From assembly GCA_934659475.1 (NCBI GenBank), contig CAKUHX010000029.1, forward strand, positions 1-13,655: a DNA stretch of 13,655 nt. The letters run 5' to 3'. Positions 5,932-13,655 of the stretch are shown here, piece by piece (position 1 is the first letter of the stretch; each line of letters opens with the position of its first letter). Source of the DNA: an uncultured Oscillospiraceae bacterium (GTDB taxonomy: Bacteria; Bacillota; Clostridia; Oscillospirales; Oscillospiraceae). The position numbers and the translations under genes were made by a program. The notes beneath the pieces are model-generated. The model did not search any database and was not told the origin of the DNA. It worked only from the letters and a program-made list of their open reading frames with translations.

Positions 5932-8900
5932 TCACAGCTCCACTGCGGTATCCGTGGCGAAGAACCACAGCACCTTCCGGCTGACCGGCCTGTCCAGGAT
6001 GGCAGACAGGGCCCGGGCATAGGCCTCCAGCTGGGGGCGGTACTCCTCCCCCCGGCTCTTCTCCTGTCCGGGGGACAGGTGGTCGCTCTTGAAGTCCAGA
6101 ACGGTGATGCCCTGTTCATCCTGGAACCAGCAGTCGATGACGCCCTGGAGGAGCACCTGCTCCCCCTCCGTCCCCGGGCGGTAGTCCTCCGCCGGCACCA
6201 GCACGGAGAATTTGAACTCCTGCCGGCACATCCCGGCTCGCTCCACAGCCTTTCCAAGGGGCGAACGGTAGAAGGCCGCCAGCTTCTCCGGCTTTACCGC
6301 CTCCCCCTGCTCCGGAGTGAGAAAGCCGCCGGACACCAGCCGTTCCAGTTCTGCACGGATGGTCCCCTCGTCATGAGCCCCATGCACCGGCAAATACTGC
6401 ATCGCCATATGCAGGGCGGTGCCCCGCTGGGCGGGGGTCAGGCCGGTCTGCTGGGTGACGAAGCGGGGACGCACGCCCTGGCGGCGGCCGGGGGCCTTGT
6501 TCTCCGGCTCCTCCTCACGGACAGGCATGGCCCCGTCCCGGCGCAGCTGGGTGGCGGTGAGCTTAGAGGGCATGTCCACCGCCCCGCCGTGGGGATACTG
6601 CCAGGCCAGGGCGGACAGGGAAACTGGCTCCTCCTCCCTGTCCTCTCCCCCGTTCCCGGGAGCGTCGGCAGCGCCGGCCTCCTGGAGGGACGCCCCATCC
6701 TCCCAGCGGATGTCCCAGGACGTTCCCAGCCCTGATGCGGCCACCTCCGGCAGGGCGATGCCATCCCGCAGGGCGGCCCCCTCGGGGCGGGTCAGGGCGT
6801 GGAGCAGCACCCACTGGCCGGGACAGGGGGCCTCCCCCAGCACCGTGGGGTCCAGAGGCAGGGACAGCCCGTCCCGCAGGCTCTCCACCGTCTTTCTCCC
6901 CCGGGGCAGGCCCATGGTCAGGATCAGCTTGTCCCGGGCCCGGGTCATGGCCACATAGAGCAGACGCAACTCCTCCGCCAGCAGCTCACGGCGCAGTTGG
7001 AGGGCCACTCCCTGGCGGGCCAGGGTGGGGTATTCCACCATCCGTCCCTCGTCCAGCCCCCGGGGGCCCACGCCGTACTCCGGGTGGAACAGCACCGGGC
7101 GGTTAAAATCGCTGGTATTGAACAGGCGGTATAGGCCGCACACCAGCACCACCGGCTTCTCCAGGCCCTTGGAGCGGTGGATGGACAGGATAGACACGCC
7201 CTCTCCCCCCCGGCCGGCGGCAGGCAGCTTAAGATCCTTGCCCGACTCCCTCATCCGCTGCAGGCGCAGCAGGAACTGGAAGAGGGTAGTGCAGCCGGCA
7301 TCCTCCAGCTGTCCGGCCAGGGCGTACAGGGCCAGCAGATGGTCCCGCCGCCTGCCGCTGGGGTCCATGGCGGAGAACAGGCCCAGCAGGTTGGTGCGCT
7401 GATAGATGTGCCAGATCAGCTGGCGGCAGGTGCGGTCCCCCATGCCGAAGCGCAGCTGCTCCAGCTCCTCCAGAAACCTCCGGCACGGCTCGTCCCCCTC
7501 CCGGGCGGCGGTGGTCACGGCGGAGTAGAAATCTCCGCTGTGCCCCGCCCGGATCAGGGCCAGCTGATCCCCGGTAAAGCCATACACTGGGGAGCGCAGG
7601 GCGGCGATGAGGGCCACATCCTGCCGGGGGTTGTCCACGACCTCCAGCAGGGACAGGGCCACGCTCACCTCGGTGGACTGGAAAAAGTCGTCGCCCACCT
7701 CGGCGCTCCAGGGGATGCCCTGCTCCTCCAGGGCGCGGATATACTGGGGCAGCACCTTGCCCGGACTGCGCAGCAGGAGCATCACGTCCGACGGGGTCAG
7801 GGGCCGGGCCTCCTCCCCCTGTCCCACCAGCATCGGCGCGTCCAGCATCTGACGAATGCGCCGGGCGGCCAGCCGGGCCTCCAGCAGGTCCTTGTCCTCC
7901 CGGTCCTCCTGGGCCATCTCCCCCAGACAGGACAGATCCACCGCGTCCAGCTCCACCGGCTGTTGCTCTCCGGCTCCGGAAAGGCCGGGGACAAGGGCCT
8001 GATCATCGGTGTAGTCCAGCTCCCCCAGTTCAGTTGACATAATGTTTCGGAACAGGTCGTTGCAGCCCTCCAGCACCGGGGGCTGAGAGCGGAAGTTCCG
8101 GGACAGTACCCGGCGGCGGGGCTGTCCCTCCTCCGCCTGATCGCCGTCGGCAAAGCGGCGGTACTTCTCCAAAAAGATGGTGGGGTCGGCCAGACGGAAG
8201 CGGTAGATGGACTGCTTCACGTCCCCCACCTGGAACAGCTTTCGCCCGTCATCGGAGATGGCGTTGAAGATCACGTTCTGCACCTGGTTGGTGTCCTGAT
8301 ACTCGTCCACCATCACTTCGGCATACCGCTGGGCGCACCGGCGGGCCAGGTCGGTGGCCCCGTGGCCGTCCCACAGCAGGCGGACGGACAGGTGCTCCAG
8401 ATCAGAGAAATCCAGCACGCCCCGGCGGGCCTTCTCTCCGGCGTAGGCCCGGGAGAACTCCCCCACCAGCTCCAGCAGGGCCAGCACCGCCGGACGCACC
8501 TGCTTCAGCTCGTCCAGCTTCTCTCCGCTGTCCCCGTCCAGAAGGGCGCACAGCCCGTCCAGCCGCTTCTTGGCGGTGGTGCGCAGGGCCTTCACCTGCT
8601 CGGTGACGGCGGCGGCCCGCGCCTCATCCGCGGGCTGATGGCGCTTGCGCTTGGCCCCCGCCTTGGGGAAGGACACCGGCAGCAGTCCCCGGGCGGCGTC
8701 CCACCCCCGCCCGGCGGCCCAGATCAGTTCCTCCGTCTCCGCCGCGGTCTGCTCCAGCCCCGGGGCGTAGTTCTGGGCCAGCAGCTCGTCCTGACGGCTT
8801 AGCTCCAAAGCCTGCTTCAGCTGTCCCGCACTGGCCTCGGCCTGGCGGCGCACCTGCTCCAGCAGCAGCGCGCCCCAAGGGGTGTCCTCCGCCCCGACTA

Positions 8901-9513
8901 TGCTGTCCAGCCGCCGCCACAGCGCCCGCTGCTCCTCCAGCCATTGCTCCGGTCTGGGGTGGCTCTGGATGCGGCCGAAAATGTCCAGCACGATGGCGGC
9001 CAGGCGACTGTCGTCCCGCCCGGCGGACAGGGTGTCCACCAGCCGGGCAAAGGGGCCGTCGGGCGCCATGTCCACATACTGCCGCTCCAGCACCTCCTCC
9101 AGCACCTGGGCCTGGATGGCCAGTCCCTCTCCCTCGTCGCACAGGCGGAAGTCGGGGTCCAGCTCCAGCAGATGGCTGTTCTCCCGCAGCAAGTCAGCGC
9201 AGAAGGAGTGGATGGTGGAGATGGGGGCCTGATAGATGAGCGTGGACTGGCGGCGGAGACGGCGGTCCCCCGGCGTCTGGGCCAGACGTGCGGACAGTTC
9301 CTGGGCTATCCGCCCCCGCAATTCTGCTGCCGCAGCCTTGGTATAGGTGATGACCAGAAAGCGGTCAATATCCTCTCCCTCCCGGGTGACCCGGTCCATC
9401 AGCCGTTCCACCAGCACCCGGGTCTTGCCGGAGCCGGCAGCGGCGGACACCAGCAGCTGTCCCCCCCGGTCGTCTACGATCTTCTGTTGTTCCTCAGTCA
9501 GCGGGAAGGGCAT
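5932..9513 (-). CDS. addA: AddA helicase-nuclease subunit
   Basis: This 1193-residue UvrD-like helicase with a C-terminal RecB-type nuclease is the AddA half of AddAB. The complex unwinds and resects double-strand breaks for RecA loading. Walker A is AAAGSGKT (24-31) and Walker B DEYQD (403-407). Motif V-like HRSKG is at 779-783 and motif VI YVAMTRARDK at 853-862. The nuclease motif includes D1127 (in GVID), D1140 and K1142 (in VLDFK), then Q1161 and Y1165. Helicase and nuclease residues all look intact, and the length is close to the roughly 1200 residues of the family. The start at 9513 has AGGAGG 9 nt upstream and lies inside the end of addB (20-bp overlap), indicating translational coupling. 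Transcription ends at the bidirectional hairpin. Confidence 0.97.
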   Translation of the reverse strand: MPFPLTEEQQKIVDDRGGQLLVSAAAGSGKTRVLVERLMDRVTREGEDIDRFLVITYTKAAAAELRGRIAQELSARLAQTPGDRRLRRQSTLIYQAPISTIHSFCADLLRENSHLLELDPDFRLCDEGEGLAIQAQVLEEVLERQYVDMAPDGPFARLVDTLSAGRDDSRLAAIVLDIFGRIQSHPRPEQWLEEQRALWRRLDSIVGAEDTPWGALLLEQVRRQAEASAGQLKQALELSRQDELLAQNYAPGLEQTAAETEELIWAAGRGWDAARGLLPVSFPKAGAKRKRHQPADEARAAAVTEQVKALRTTAKKRLDGLCALLDGDSGEKLDELKQVRPAVLALLELVGEFSRAYAGEKARRGVLDFSDLEHLSVRLLWDGHGATDLARRCAQRYAEVMVDEYQDTNQVQNVIFNAISDDGRKLFQVGDVKQSIYRFRLADPTIFLEKYRRFADGDQAEEGQPRRRVLSRNFRSQPPVLEGCNDLFRNIMSTELGELDYTDDQALVPGLSGAGEQQPVELDAVDLSCLGEMAQEDREDKDLLEARLAARRIRQMLDAPMLVGQGEEARPLTPSDVMLLLRSPGKVLPQYIRALEEQGIPWSAEVGDDFFQSTEVSVALSLLEVVDNPRQDVALIAALRSPVYGFTGDQLALIRAGHSGDFYSAVTTAAREGDEPCRRFLEELEQLRFGMGDRTCRQLIWHIYQRTNLLGLFSAMDPSGRRRDHLLALYALAGQLEDAGCTTLFQFLLRLQRMRESGKDLKLPAAGRGGEGVSILSIHRSKGLEKPVVLVCGLYRLFNTSDFNRPVLFHPEYGVGPRGLDEGRMVEYPTLARQGVALQLRRELLAEELRLLYVAMTRARDKLILTMGLPRGRKTVESLRDGLSLPLDPTVLGEAPCPGQWVLLHALTRPEGAALRDGIALPEVAASGLGTSWDIRWEDGASLQEAGAADAPGNGGEDREEEPVSLSALAWQYPHGGAVDMPSKLTATQLRRDGAMPVREEEPENKAPGRRQGVRPRFVTQQTGLTPAQRGTALHMAMQYLPVHGAHDEGTIRAELERLVSGGFLTPEQGEAVKPEKLAAFYRSPLGKAVERAGMCRQEFKFSVLVPAEDYRPGTEGEQVLLQGVIDCWFQDEQGITVLDFKSDHLSPGQEKSRGEEYRPQLEAYARALSAILDRPVSRKVLWFFATDTAVEL

Positions 9514-12500
9514 GGCCGCTCTCCTCCTCTCTCTGTTCCTCTTCGATCTTCTGCCAGAAGGCGCCGCTGTCCAGCTTGGTCAGCCAGCGGCGGCAGTCGC
9601 CCCCCCGGCCCTCCTCAAACTGGCAGGCGGCGGCGTAATCACAGTACAGGCAGGCGTTTTTCTGCTCTCCCCGCCAGAAGGGGTCGGCGGCGATGCTGCC
9701 CCCGGCCAGCTCATGGCAGATCTCCTCCAGCACCCGCTGGATGTGTCCGCCCAGGCGGCCCAGCCGCTCGGCGGACACAAGGGCGTCCCCGGTGACGGCA
9801 CCGGAGGTCTTTGACACCTTCAGGGGCAGAAAGCGGAAGCCATCCTCCCCCGGGTGCTCCATGGCGGCCAGCACTGCAGGGTCGGACAGCACCAGCCCCT
9901 TGCGCACCAGCTCCTTGTCCACCGCCTTCTGCCAAGCGGCGTCGCTCATGTCCCGGCTTCCCCGGACGATCACGTCCCGGGCGGGGAGGTAGAACACTCC
10001 GGCCCCCTCCACAGGGGCTCCATAGAACTTCTCTCCCCGATCCTTCAGGGTGAACAGATACAGCAGCATCTGAAGGCCCAGACCGTGGAACACCTCCGTC
10101 AGGTCGAAAGACTTCCGCCCGGTCTTGTAGTCCACCACCCGGAGGTACAGCTTTCCATCCTTCACCCAGCCGTCCACCCGGTCTACAAAGCCAGAAATGG
10201 ACAGAGTGATCCCGTCCACGGTGAACTCCACCGGGGCCAGGGGGCCGTTTTTGGCGAAGCCCAGCTCGAAGGAGATGGGCCGGAAGCTGGAGGAGCGCAG
10301 CTCCTCCACCGCGTTGGCCGCCACCGCCCGCACCGGCCGCAGCAGGCGGCGGAACAGGTACAGGAAGCGGTCGCTCTGCTGCTCCAGACCGCCCAGTTCC
10401 TCCCGCACATAGCGCTCTACCGCGGCATCTACGGCGCTGTTCAGGGCGGCACGTTCCGTCTCTCCCCACTGGGGGGCGTCCAGCAGCTGGGCGTTGTCCC
10501 TCAGAACGTGCTCCAGCACATAGTGGACGAAGGTGCCATACTCCGGAGCGGAGAAGCCCGCTGGCTTTCTGGGCTCGGCCTGAAGGCCATAGCGCATGAA
10601 ATAGGAAAAGTGGCAGGACTTGTACTTGTCCATGCGGGAGGCAGACATGGACACCTTCTGGCCGTACAGCCGGTCCACCGCCGGGCGGGACAGGCTGCCC
10701 CGCTGCCACCTCTCCGCCTGCTCCACCCGCTGGGCCTGCCCCGCATACTCCGGCAGGCTCGCCAGCGCCCGCCGCAGGGCGGGGTCCCGCCCCGCCTGCT
10801 CCAGGGCCGGCAGGGGGGCCGTACGGCGAAAGGCGCCGTTCAGGCTCTCCTCCCGAACGGGCGTCAGGTCGCTGAACAGCAGCCGCAGGCGCTCCGCCAC
10901 AAAACTGGCCCGGCGCTCCTCGCCCCCCTCCCCCTGGGCGGGCCAGGTGAGGATCAGCTTCTCCGTGGGCCGGGCGCAGGTCTGATAGATGGTCGTCATC
11001 TCCCGGTACAGCAGATCTCGGCCGTTGGGCCCCAGCTCCAGGCCGTAGGAGGACAGCAGGGTGCGGTCATCCTCTGACAGCAGCCCCGGAGCCGTGCCCG
11101 TCTGGGGCAGGGACGCGTCGTCCGCCCCCAGCAGGAACAGGACCTTCACCCGGTGACCGGTCTGGCGGGTGGTCTCCCCCGCCGACACCCGGTCCAGGGA
11201 CACGGGGATGGTGCCCACATCGTACTGAGACAGCACCAGCCGGAACAGGCGGGAGAACTCCTCCAGTTCCAGCTCCTCCTCCCCGCACAGTTGGGCACAC
11301 TGATCCAGCCCTCCGCACAGGATCTCCCACAGCTGGCGGTACTCCTCGGCCAGGGCGGCCTGTCCCTGCTCCTCCAGACGGGATGCCCGCTGCTCCAGCT
11401 TTTCCGGCAGCCCCACCCGCTCTAAAAAGCGGTACAGGGCCATGGCACGGCCCGCGCCGGTGCGGTCCGCCCCCCGGCGCAGCTGCTCCAGAGGCTCCGC
11501 CACCTGCCGCCGCAGCTTGTCCACCCGGGCCAGCAGCGCTTCGTCCTCCGCCGTCCAGGGCAGGCCGTAGCCCCGGGGATGGAAGGTCCAGGGGCGCTCC
11601 TGGGTCCACTTGCCGCCCCGCAGGTCCCATTTCAGGGCATAGTTTTCCAGCACGTCCCGGTCATCCTCCGGCAAATTGGTCAGGCCGGTCTTGAGACAGC
11701 GGAACAGATCCTCGTACCTGTAGCCGCCGGACACGGTGTCCAGGGCGGCGGTGACCATAGCCAGCACCGGCTTTTCCAAAATGTCGCTCATAGCGGCGGA
11801 GAACACCGGCACTCCGTACTGGGGGAACACCGTCTCCACCAACTCCCGGTAGCTGCCATAGCAGCGGGCGGCCACGCCGATGTCCCGGTAGCGGTACTGC
11901 CCCGACTGCACCAGGGCCCGGATGCGGGCCGCCGTCCACTCCACCTCTGACCTGGGGGACAGGGCGGCAAACAGCTCCACCGCTCCGCCGCAGGGGACGG
12001 GGGCAAGGGGCAGCGGCCCAAAGAGATGGGCCTCCACCGCCTCCAGCCCGGGGGCACGCACCCCGGCGGGGGCGGTCAGATGCTCCACCTCCGTCCCCAC
12101 GCCCTCCTCCCGGGCCAGGCGCAGCAGCCGGGCGGAGGTGCGCCGGGCGGGCGAGAAAATGCCCGTTCCGTCCTCGTCCTCCTCCTGCTTGTCGCAGGTG
12201 AGGGTGACGGTGACGCTCCCGCTCTGCCGCAGCAGAGGGCGTAGCACCGCCAGTTCCTGGGGAGTGAAGTCTGTAAAGCCGTCCAGCCACACATCCTTCC
12301 CGGCGGCCCAGCCGCTGCCCGTCAGCTTCTCCGCCGCCCGGGTCAGGCGGTCCCGGGGGTCCAGGGCGATCTGCCCGGTCAGGCCGTCATAGGCGGACAG
12401 GATCAACCCCAGGTCGTGCAGCTTCTCTCCATCGCTGCCGGCCGTCTCCTCCCCTGCCTTCAACAGCTGCTCCGGCAGGACCTGACAGCTCTTCAGTTCA

Positions 12501-12868
12501 TCCGCCGTGGCCAGCAGGGCCTTGAGAAAGGCCGGGCGGCGGGAGGGGCGGGCGTATACCGTCAGGGCGGGCAGGCTCTCCTTCACCGCCCGGTGCATCA
12601 GCAGGATGCGGCCGCCGCCGTCCAGTTCGGGCGCCGCGATCCCCCCCAGCTGGGACAGCACCCGGTCCCCCAGGCGGCGGAAGGACAGCACCTCGGCGTA
12701 TAAGCTGATGCCGTCCCCGCCCGCGGCACACAGGGCCCGCTCCGTCTCGTGGGACTGGGGCTCAGGCACCAGCAGCAGCTGGGGGCGTTCCTGCCCCGCC
12801 CTGCAGATGCGGCCGATCACTGCGGTGGTCTTGCCGCTGCCCGCCCTGCCCAGGATCAGCTTCAGCAT
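9494..12868 (-). CDS. addB: AddB helicase-nuclease subunit with Fe-S cysteines
   Basis: The 1124-residue partner of AddA has a Walker A motif GRAGSGKT at residues 7-14, an otherwise inactive helicase body and a C-terminal nuclease domain. The nuclease acids are D896 (in FVDRVDG) and D913 and K915 (in VVDYK). Four cysteines match the iron-sulfur staple of AddB: C752 (in KSCHF) and C1073, C1076 and C1082 (spacing C-x2-C-x5-C). This makes it the AddB (Gram-positive) type rather than the Rex-type alternative. I chose the start at 12868 because MLKLILG aligns with the family N terminus and GGAG lies 8 nt upstream. The in-frame ATG at 12925 lies upstream of the proposed -10 box and is unlikely. addB is the first gene of a two-gene operon with addA. 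Confidence 0.97.
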   Translation of the reverse strand: MLKLILGRAGSGKTTAVIGRICRAGQERPQLLLVPEPQSHETERALCAAGGDGISLYAEVLSFRRLGDRVLSQLGGIAAPELDGGGRILLMHRAVKESLPALTVYARPSRRPAFLKALLATADELKSCQVLPEQLLKAGEETAGSDGEKLHDLGLILSAYDGLTGQIALDPRDRLTRAAEKLTGSGWAAGKDVWLDGFTDFTPQELAVLRPLLRQSGSVTVTLTCDKQEEDEDGTGIFSPARRTSARLLRLAREEGVGTEVEHLTAPAGVRAPGLEAVEAHLFGPLPLAPVPCGGAVELFAALSPRSEVEWTAARIRALVQSGQYRYRDIGVAARCYGSYRELVETVFPQYGVPVFSAAMSDILEKPVLAMVTAALDTVSGGYRYEDLFRCLKTGLTNLPEDDRDVLENYALKWDLRGGKWTQERPWTFHPRGYGLPWTAEDEALLARVDKLRRQVAEPLEQLRRGADRTGAGRAMALYRFLERVGLPEKLEQRASRLEEQGQAALAEEYRQLWEILCGGLDQCAQLCGEEELELEEFSRLFRLVLSQYDVGTIPVSLDRVSAGETTRQTGHRVKVLFLLGADDASLPQTGTAPGLLSEDDRTLLSSYGLELGPNGRDLLYREMTTIYQTCARPTEKLILTWPAQGEGGEERRASFVAERLRLLFSDLTPVREESLNGAFRRTAPLPALEQAGRDPALRRALASLPEYAGQAQRVEQAERWQRGSLSRPAVDRLYGQKVSMSASRMDKYKSCHFSYFMRYGLQAEPRKPAGFSAPEYGTFVHYVLEHVLRDNAQLLDAPQWGETERAALNSAVDAAVERYVREELGGLEQQSDRFLYLFRRLLRPVRAVAANAVEELRSSSFRPISFELGFAKNGPLAPVEFTVDGITLSISGFVDRVDGWVKDGKLYLRVVDYKTGRKSFDLTEVFHGLGLQMLLYLFTLKDRGEKFYGAPVEGAGVFYLPARDVIVRGSRDMSDAAWQKAVDKELVRKGLVLSDPAVLAAMEHPGEDGFRFLPLKVSKTSGAVTGDALVSAERLGRLGGHIQRVLEEICHELAGGSIAADPFWRGEQKNACLYCDYAAACQFEEGRGGDCRRWLTKLDSGAFWQKIEEEQREEESGHALPAD

Positions 12869-12901
12869 GGGCACATCTCCTCTCCTCTGTTTTCTATATC
12901 T

Positions 12902-12930
12902 ATTGTAGCATAGGAAAAGGGACATAGAAA
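12902..12930 (-). promoter_or_regulatory. Extended -10 promoter of the addBA operon
   Basis: On the minus strand TGCTACAAT gives an extended -10 element (TACAAT at 12907-12902 with TG one base upstream). The -35 region 17 bp further up, TTTCTA (12930-12925), is weak, which fits an extended -10 promoter. Transcription would start near 12895, only about 27 nt before the addB start. The element lies just downstream of the ABC gene terminator, so addBA has its own promoter. Confidence 0.65.
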
Positions 12931-12954
12931 GGACTTTTTCACGGGATAAAAGAT

Positions 12955-12977
12955 CCCCGTCCGCTGTGCGGACGGGG
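12955..12977 (-). terminator. Intrinsic terminator of the ABC transporter ATPase operon
   Basis: CCCCGTCCGC (12955-12964) pairs perfectly with GCGGACGGGG (12968-12977), with a 3-nt loop. Read on the minus strand the stem is followed by ATCTTTTATC, a modest T run. It lies 13 bp after the stop of the ABC ATPase gene and insulates the addBA promoter from that operon. Confidence 0.85.
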
Positions 12978-12990
12978 AAAGACTGCGTAT

Positions 12991-13655
12991 TCAGGACAGA
13001 AGGATGCGGTCGTTGTCCAGCATGCTGCCCGCCACCTGGCGGAAGCGCTCCAGCAGGTCGGCCACTCCCAGAGCGGCCCGCTCCTGCCCGGCCACATCCA
13101 GAATGATGCCGCCCCGGTCCATCATGATGGTGCGGCTGCCGTGCTCCAGCGCCGACTGCATATTGTGGGTGATCATCATACAGGTGATGTTATCCTTGGC
13201 CACGATCTCCTCCGTCAGCGCCAGTACCTTTTCCGCCGTAGCGGGGTCCAGGGCGGCGGTGTGTTCATCCAGCAGCAGCAGCTTCGGTGTGACCACCGTG
13301 GCCATCAGCAGGGTCAGGGCCTGACGCTGACCGCCCGAAAGCAGTCCAACAGGCTGGGACATGCGGGTCTCCAATCCCAGCCCCAGCCGGGCCAGCTGCT
13401 CCCGGAACCGCTCCCGGTCCGCCTTCGTGACCACAGAAAAGGGGGACATCCGCCCGTTGGCCCGCAAATAGGCCAGCGCCAGATTCTCTTCAATCGTCAT
13501 ATTGGGTGCCGTCCCCCGCATGGGGTCCTGGAACATCTGCCCGATATACTTGCTGCGCTTGTAGTCGGGCCACTCGGTCATGTCCATACCGTCCAGCGTC
13601 ACCGTGCCCGCGTCGGGCAGGAAGGCCCCGGAAATGGCGTTAAACAAGGTACTCT
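12991..13655 (-). CDS. ABC transporter ATP-binding protein (PhnK/COG1101-like), 5' end cut
   Basis: The open frame runs off the window at 13655. About 221 residues are visible and roughly 40 N-terminal ones are missing. The first complete residues, STLFNAISG, are the end of a Walker A motif (GxGKST), so the TTG at 13645-13647 is an internal codon and not a start. The Q-loop is in GQMFQDPMRGT, the signature LSGGQ is at 13341-13327, and Walker B LLLLDEH is at 13281-13261. The switch histidine is in ITHNM (13173-13159). The combination ATVVTPKLLLLDEHTAALDP recalls COG1101 ATPases, which usually pair with a substrate-binding protein and permease annotated as tryptophan or sugar-type importers. 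Those partners would lie beyond the window. Substrate not determinable here. Confidence 0.88.
   Translation of the reverse strand, partial: STLFNAISGAFLPDAGTVTLDGMDMTEWPDYKRSKYIGQMFQDPMRGTAPNMTIEENLALAYLRANGRMSPFSVVTKADRERFREQLARLGLGLETRMSQPVGLLSGGQRQALTLLMATVVTPKLLLLDEHTAALDPATAEKVLALTEEIVAKDNITCMMITHNMQSALEHGSRTIMMDRGGIILDVAGQERAALGVADLLERFRQVAGSMLDNDRILLS

Noticed and set aside
9854-11077. Long plus-strand open frame (407 codons) opposite addB, and similar frames opposite addA and purA
   Set aside because: They lie antisense to strongly supported genes, have low-complexity Gly/His/Leu/Gln-rich products, and arise because GC-rich codon use removes stop codons in other frames.
13645-13647. 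TTG as start of the ABC ATPase gene
   Set aside because: The frame continues upstream to the window edge and the preceding codons encode ST of a Walker A motif, so the gene is truncated rather than starting here.

Overview
The window is GC-rich and densely packed, and it reads like a bacterial chromosome from the high-GC Clostridia, most likely Oscillospiraceae or relatives. That placement is an inference from four things. The recombination nuclease is AddAB, with an iron-sulfur-type AddB, rather than RecBCD. A secreted protease carries S-layer homology repeats. PurA belongs to a divergent type that I associate from memory with clostridia. Both tRNA genes encode their CCA ends. No insertion sequence, phage gene, CRISPR array or toxin-antitoxin pair is visible.

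Layout. Positions 1-236 (minus strand) hold tRNA-Asp(GTC) and tRNA-Val(TAC) behind a near-perfect sigma-A-type promoter. Diverging from them, on the plus strand, come purA (460-1752), an exported S41 protease with SLH repeats (1864-3741), and two adjacent CobW/COG0523 (G3E) GTPases (3795-4916 and 4928-5875). A perfect 18-bp hairpin at 5886-5924 separates these from the convergent minus-strand operon addB-addA (12868-5932), whose genes overlap by 20 bp. Upstream of addB is the 3' part of a minus-strand ABC transporter ATPase gene (12991-13655), cut by the window edge and closed by its own hairpin terminator.

How the genes work together. AddB and AddA form one helicase-nuclease that processes double-strand DNA ends. 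The two GTPases look like a metal-handling pair. The first has the CxCC motif and a 65-residue stretch with 28 histidines. The second lacks CxCC and has a C-terminal domain resembling the DUF1980/YcgQ permease-associated family. PurA supplies AMP synthesis and has no evident functional link to the protease downstream of it.

Most of the window is ordinary housekeeping sequence. The points most worth a second look are the paired GTPases with degenerate guanine-recognition motifs, the substituted motifs in PurA, the protease-SLH fusion, and two tandem hairpins between purA and the protease gene. I see no evidence for a wholly new multi-gene system.
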